Origin: JAZOXB01 sp040096185
GTDB taxonomy: Bacteria; Bacillota; Clostridia; Oscillospirales; Oscillospiraceae
Direction: 5' to 3'
Assembly (NCBI RefSeq): GCF_040096185.1
Contig: NZ_JBBMFF010000270.1
Coordinates: 40,277-104,276, forward strand
DNA: 64,000 nt
In this document: positions 61,223 through 64,000 of the stretch, piece by piece
Layout of the letters: every line of letters begins with the position of its first letter
Numbering within the stretch: position 1 is the first letter of the stretch
Translations under genes and position numbers: made by a program
The notes under the pieces: model-generated
Told to the model about the DNA's origin: nothing
The model's input: the letters and a program-made list of their open reading frames with translations, nothing else
Database searches by the model: none

Positions 61223-62023
61223 TTACCGTGCCTCACTTAGTACCTGCTGGCGCGGGGCGTGTTCGTGGGCTTTTTCCGCCTGTTCGATCTGAATCCGGGC
61301 GTGCCGAAGGAGCGTCTTAATCATGGAAGCCGGTTCTTTCACTTCCGAAAGGTGCTCCGTCATGCCTTTGCACTCGTCTGGCAGATAATCCGCCATTGCT
61401 TTACAGGCATCTTCCAGACTTCCGATGAATCCCCAGCAGCTATCCGACAGCTCGCCGTTTTTATACAGCTCAAAGCCATAACACTCACCCCGGAGATAGG
61501 CGTCATACTCAGCAACCTCGCCCCTAAGCAAATCCTCGGCTTTTTTTCGGAGGGCGCCGGTCATTTTCTCCCCGCCGAACTCTTTCAGCACATCCTCTTT
61601 GGAAACATACACCCAACCTACCTGCCCGCTGTCCCAGGGATCGTGGAAACTCTCTGTCTGCATGGCAAGGCCGCTGTGGTCCAGAAGGTACAGGGGCATC
61701 ACAACGTATTTTTCAGAGATCACCCGGAGCATGGCATCATCCACGGCACGGGGGTCGGGGTGGTCGCCAGTCATTTTCCGGCTCCAGACCATATTTACCA
61801 TGCGCTCATAGCGTTCCGTGCCGCGCTCATTGTTGCCAACGGTGTTTAAGTACATTTCCCGCAGAAAATCGTCCTTGTCAATATAGTTGTGGTGGTCGCC
61901 CAGGGCATAGCGGGGGTGGAAGCATACCATTGTCCCGAAGTTGTCATTAACTTCACGAGGGCTGATCAGCATATCGTCCGGCTGCACCATTAAGGCATAG
62001 GGTTCCTGTTCTGCCATCAGCAT
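61223..62023 (-). CDS. Conjugative element accessory protein of unknown function
   Basis: 266 residues; two possible ATGs (MLMAEQ). Contains QPDDMLISPREVNDNFGTMVCFHPRYALGDHHNY, LPLYLLDHSGLAMQTESFHDPWDSGQVGWVYVSKEDVLKEF and an acidic middle; the C-terminus is a basic helix (SMIKTLLRHARIQIEQAEKAHEH). Proteins of this kind are frequent near pcfB in clostridial ICEs; I know no function. No membrane segment or enzyme motif. Confidence 0.5.
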   Translation of the reverse strand: MLMAEQEPYALMVQPDDMLISPREVNDNFGTMVCFHPRYALGDHHNYIDKDDFLREMYLNTVGNNERGTERYERMVNMVWSRKMTGDHPDPRAVDDAMLRVISEKYVVMPLYLLDHSGLAMQTESFHDPWDSGQVGWVYVSKEDVLKEFGGEKMTGALRKKAEDLLRGEVAEYDAYLRGECYGFELYKNGELSDSCWGFIGSLEDACKAMADYLPDECKGMTEHLSEVKEPASMIKTLLRHARIQIEQAEKAHEHAPRQQVLSEAR

Positions 62024-62029
62024 AAGCCA

Positions 62030-63142
62030 TCAGCTCCTTTCCGGTTCTTTCTTTTTCTCCGGCGTCTTAGGTTCTGCCTTTGCCGCCTGTTTCTTAGCGT
62101 CGTCAAGCAGCTCCCGCAGCGACACATCCCGCTTTGCCTCCGGCTGCCGGGCGCCGCCCAAAAAATCCGGCACTTCCTTAAACCCAATGCTGTCCACATA
62201 GTAGGCGGTGTCGCTGCCTTTTTCGTGGAGCACTACTACATCAGAGACAGAAAGGGAATGCCCCTTAAAATCCTCCGGGTGGTCGATGTTAAAGCGGGTA
62301 TAAATATCTTCCAGTGTTTCGCCGGGCGAAAGCTCCGCCGCATAGACCATCTGGTAATTGTCCCTGTCTACCGGGAGCCCTTTCTTTTCCAGCCAATCAA
62401 GGGACATAAAGCGCAGGTCATCGGTGCTGTCCGATAAGTCAAGCTGGTAAATGGAGTAGGCGCTGATCCCGTATTCTTTTTCATAGGCGGCAATGCGATC
62501 CAGCAGCGGCCCGGCCTCGCCGTTCAGGTGTTCCTCCTGAATGACAGTTGCCATCCTCATGCGTATCTTTCCGGTCTGCCCGGAAAGGAGTTCGTCCGCC
62601 ATGCGTTCTTTTTCCTCATGGAAAACGGGGTGCATATCCGCATAAGCGTCACTGTACTGCCGCAGGAACACATCCAGGTCAAAGGCCAGGTCCGTGGACT
62701 CGTCCAGCCGCATTTCTTCCCGCTGTGCCTCCTGTGCGGCCATCTGCGCCCGCTGTGCCTCCTGTTCTTCAGGGGAAGGGACCGGCTGCTTGACTGCCAG
62801 GATTTTCCCGGCAATGCGGACAAACTGCTCCGGGTGCTCAAACTGCTGCCGGTATTTCTCCATAAGGTCTGCTGGAAGGTCTGTAAAATCTTCCTCGCCA
62901 AGCCCGCAGAGAAAGAAATTCCCTGCAACAATGTCATAGATATTGCCCTCGTCATCATGGAGAGCACGGTTCAGGGGAAGCCCCATGTATTTGCCTTCCT
63001 CGTTACAGATCAAGGCAACCGGGTCATCGTAAGGGTAAACAGCCTGAATGTCCCCGCCGACAGCGGCCTGCAATGGCTCCAGACCTTCGCCAATTTCTGC
63101 CGCATAGGGGACTTTCCCAGGCTCCACCATTAAAACTTTCAT
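62030..63142 (-). CDS. DUF3846 / YodL-domain accessory protein
   Basis: 370 residues. Residues 1-~115 match DUF3846 (KVLMVEPGKVPYAAEIGEGLEPLQAAVGGDIQAVYPYDDPVALICNEEGK, GLPLNRAL). After a Gln/Glu-rich coiled coil (~125-145) comes a YodL-like domain (YSIYQLDLSDSTDDLRFMSLDWLEKKGLPVDRDNYQMVYAAEL...FNIDHPEDFKGHSLSVSDVVVLHE). The tail RDVSLRELLDDAKKQAAKAEP is a looser version of the PSLxxxL tail. Both domains are typical of conjugative elements, function unknown. AAGGAGG before ATG. Confidence 0.8.
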   Translation of the reverse strand: MKVLMVEPGKVPYAAEIGEGLEPLQAAVGGDIQAVYPYDDPVALICNEEGKYMGLPLNRALHDDEGNIYDIVAGNFFLCGLGEEDFTDLPADLMEKYRQQFEHPEQFVRIAGKILAVKQPVPSPEEQEAQRAQMAAQEAQREEMRLDESTDLAFDLDVFLRQYSDAYADMHPVFHEEKERMADELLSGQTGKIRMRMATVIQEEHLNGEAGPLLDRIAAYEKEYGISAYSIYQLDLSDSTDDLRFMSLDWLEKKGLPVDRDNYQMVYAAELSPGETLEDIYTRFNIDHPEDFKGHSLSVSDVVVLHEKGSDTAYYVDSIGFKEVPDFLGGARQPEAKRDVSLRELLDDAKKQAAKAEPKTPEKKKEPERS

Positions 63143-63510
63143 AACTGCATATCCTCCTTCTTTTTATTCGGCTTTGCCTGCCGCCTGCCTTCTTCCCGTT
63201 CTTTCCCTGGCTGCGTTTTGGAAGCGGTAAGCCTGCTTACGACAGAACCCTTCGCCGCATTCTCCGCCTCAATCTCTTTTGCGGACAGCCTGCGAAAACT
63301 GTCTGTGTCCGGGATAAGGGCAAGCCCGCTGCCATTGTCCCATTTCACATGAATCTGAGACTGGTCATCCACATAGTTAACCGTTCCCCTCATTCCTGCC
63401 GGAATCGGTGCAAACGGATCATCCATCCCAATCAGTTCCAGCCTTGTACCGGGAGGGTATGACTGCCGGTAAGATTCTGCCATGCGGCGGTTCTTTTCCC
63501 ACTCATTCAT
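63139..63510 (-). CDS. DUF4314-family accessory protein
   Basis: 123 residues. The core YPPGTRLELIGMDDPFAPIPAGMRGTVNYVDDQSQIHVKWDNGSGLALIPDTDSFRRL is DUF4314, a small beta-barrel-like domain found in conjugative transposons. The C-terminal tail (GSVVSRLTASKTQPGKEREEG...) is basic and resembles the tails of other accessory proteins only loosely. It overlaps both neighbours by 4 nt. Confidence 0.8.
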   Translation of the reverse strand: MNEWEKNRRMAESYRQSYPPGTRLELIGMDDPFAPIPAGMRGTVNYVDDQSQIHVKWDNGSGLALIPDTDSFRRLSAKEIEAENAAKGSVVSRLTASKTQPGKEREEGRRQAKPNKKKEDMQL

Positions 63511-63992
63511 AAGCTGCTCCTTTCTTCTGACTGATATTTTTCTCCCTGTCGGACCGGCTGCCCGGATTCTTTTGCGTCCAGCTTCGCCGCCGCCAGTTTC
63601 CCCAGCACGGAAGGCTTTTCCGCCTTTTCGGGCAAAGAAATATCGCCCTCCGAAACCTCGGCGGCGGTGTGCTCTGCCTTGACCGGTTCCTGGCCCTCCA
63701 CGGTATAACCGGGAAGGAGGGTACCGTGAACGGTAAAGTGGTGCTCATATTCTTTTGGAATCTGCGGAGAGATTTCTGTAAACAGGTGGGAGTAGGCTTT
63801 CTTGCGCCCATCCAGGTATTTCATAGCGGCGGCTTTGTCGGTATAGCGTTTCTGGTTCTGCCCGGCGATCTTTTCCCCATATCCCTCCTTCGGGGAATTC
63901 ACATACACATCCCATGTCACATACCAGGCAACCGGGACGCTTTGCTTCGTTTCCCGGTCATATTTGGTATCTTCCCAAACGCTGCATGTCAT
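63507..63992 (-). CDS. Accessory protein with KPSVLGKL tail motif, unknown function
   Basis: 161 residues beginning MTCSVWEDTKYDRETKQSVPVAWYVTWDVYVNSPKEGYGEKI, with a region that looks like a DNA- or nucleotide-binding alpha/beta segment (AAMKYLDGRKKAYSHLFTEISPQIPKEYEHHFTVHG). The C-terminus is KAEKPSVLGKLAAAKLDAKESG plus a charged end. I do not know the family. It is the last complete gene in the window; the element continues beyond 64000. Confidence 0.5.
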   Translation of the reverse strand: MTCSVWEDTKYDRETKQSVPVAWYVTWDVYVNSPKEGYGEKIAGQNQKRYTDKAAAMKYLDGRKKAYSHLFTEISPQIPKEYEHHFTVHGTLLPGYTVEGQEPVKAEHTAAEVSEGDISLPEKAEKPSVLGKLAAAKLDAKESGQPVRQGEKYQSEERSSL

Positions 63993-64000
63993 CTTATAGA

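Larger units (their letters stand above)
2570..64000 (-). mobile_element. Tn1549/CTn-type integrative conjugative element (one end outside window)
   Basis: A nearly continuous minus-strand block carries serine recombinases, a relaxase, MobC, VirB4, VirB6, PrgI, VirD4/PcfC, PcfB, Maff2, NlpC/P60 hydrolase, topoisomerase III and the CD1107/CD1108/CD1845-type accessory genes. This is the standard content of clostridial Tn1549-like ICEs. Its integration end abuts the truncated tyrosine integrase at about 2569. The other end is not in the window, so size and att sites cannot be given. It is itself split by a second element at 46709-58497. Confidence 0.85.

Noticed and set aside
1..64000. CRISPR arrays, tRNA or rRNA genes, antibiotic resistance genes of known type
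   Set aside because: No regular spaced repeats, no tRNA-like clover-leaf with CCA end or rRNA stretches, and no tet, erm, aminoglycoside or beta-lactamase protein was recognised.

Overview
The window is mobile DNA from a gut-type clostridial Firmicute (Lachnospiraceae/Oscillospiraceae-like). The evidence is strong GGAGG ribosome sites, frequent GTG/TTG starts, and conjugation genes of the Tn1549 / Clostridioides difficile CTn type (CD1107, CD1108, CD1112, CD1115 and CD1845 families, Maff2, PrgI, SpoVG, MT-A70). No rRNA, tRNA, CRISPR array or chromosomal housekeeping block is visible.

Layout: three elements are nested. (1) 1-2570, plus strand, is the end of an older integrative element: the tail of a sigma-region-4-like protein, a 580-nt structured intergenic region, a MazF-like toxin with a zinc-knuckle tail, an excisionase-like protein and a tyrosine integrase cut off inside its HxxR box. 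(2) About 2570 to beyond 64000, almost all minus strand, is a large conjugative element (ICE) inserted into that integrase. Its integration end (2553-8847) holds a truncated small gene, three tandem large serine recombinases, a small conserved protein and a sigma-like gene. Next comes a metal/siderophore import cargo (9309-17793: winged-helix and DtxR-type regulators, two half ABC exporters-turned-importers of YbtPQ/IrtAB type, an ECF transporter of EcfAA', EcfT and an MptD-type S component, and an AraC regulator broken by a stop codon). The backbone follows: MobP relaxase with a hairpin cluster, AbiE toxin-antitoxin, MobC, topoisomerase III, dUTPase/ThyX/nucleotide-modification genes, a giant thioester/Cna-B adhesin fused to a class B sortase, a cell-wall hydrolase, VirB4, PrgI, a DNA adenine methylase, SpoVG, VirB6, Maff2, VirD4, PcfB and accessory genes. 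(3) 46709-58497 is an 11.8-kb mobilizable element inserted into the ICE Maff2 gene. It carries its own serine recombinase, VapE-type ATPase, primase, MobQ relaxase, a recognisable MobQ nic site, a VanZ-family gene, replication-associated small genes, and an ECF sigma / membrane anti-sigma-like / zinc-ribbon membrane protein cassette.

How it works together: the serine recombinases excise and integrate; the MobP relaxase, MobC and possibly PcfB form the relaxosome; VirD4 couples it to the VirB4/VirB6/PrgI/CD1108 secretion channel; and the adhesin, anchored by its own fused sortase, probably holds cells together or attaches to the host. The nested MobQ element probably borrows the same channel. 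Several otherwise unrelated accessory proteins and PcfB share a C-terminal [KR]PS[LV]xxxL motif followed by a charged tail, which may be a recruitment signal for the secretion system. The cargo predicts iron or metal-chelate capture without biosynthesis genes, that is, use of chelators made by others.

All family assignments are from reading the sequence and memory of the families; no database search was run.
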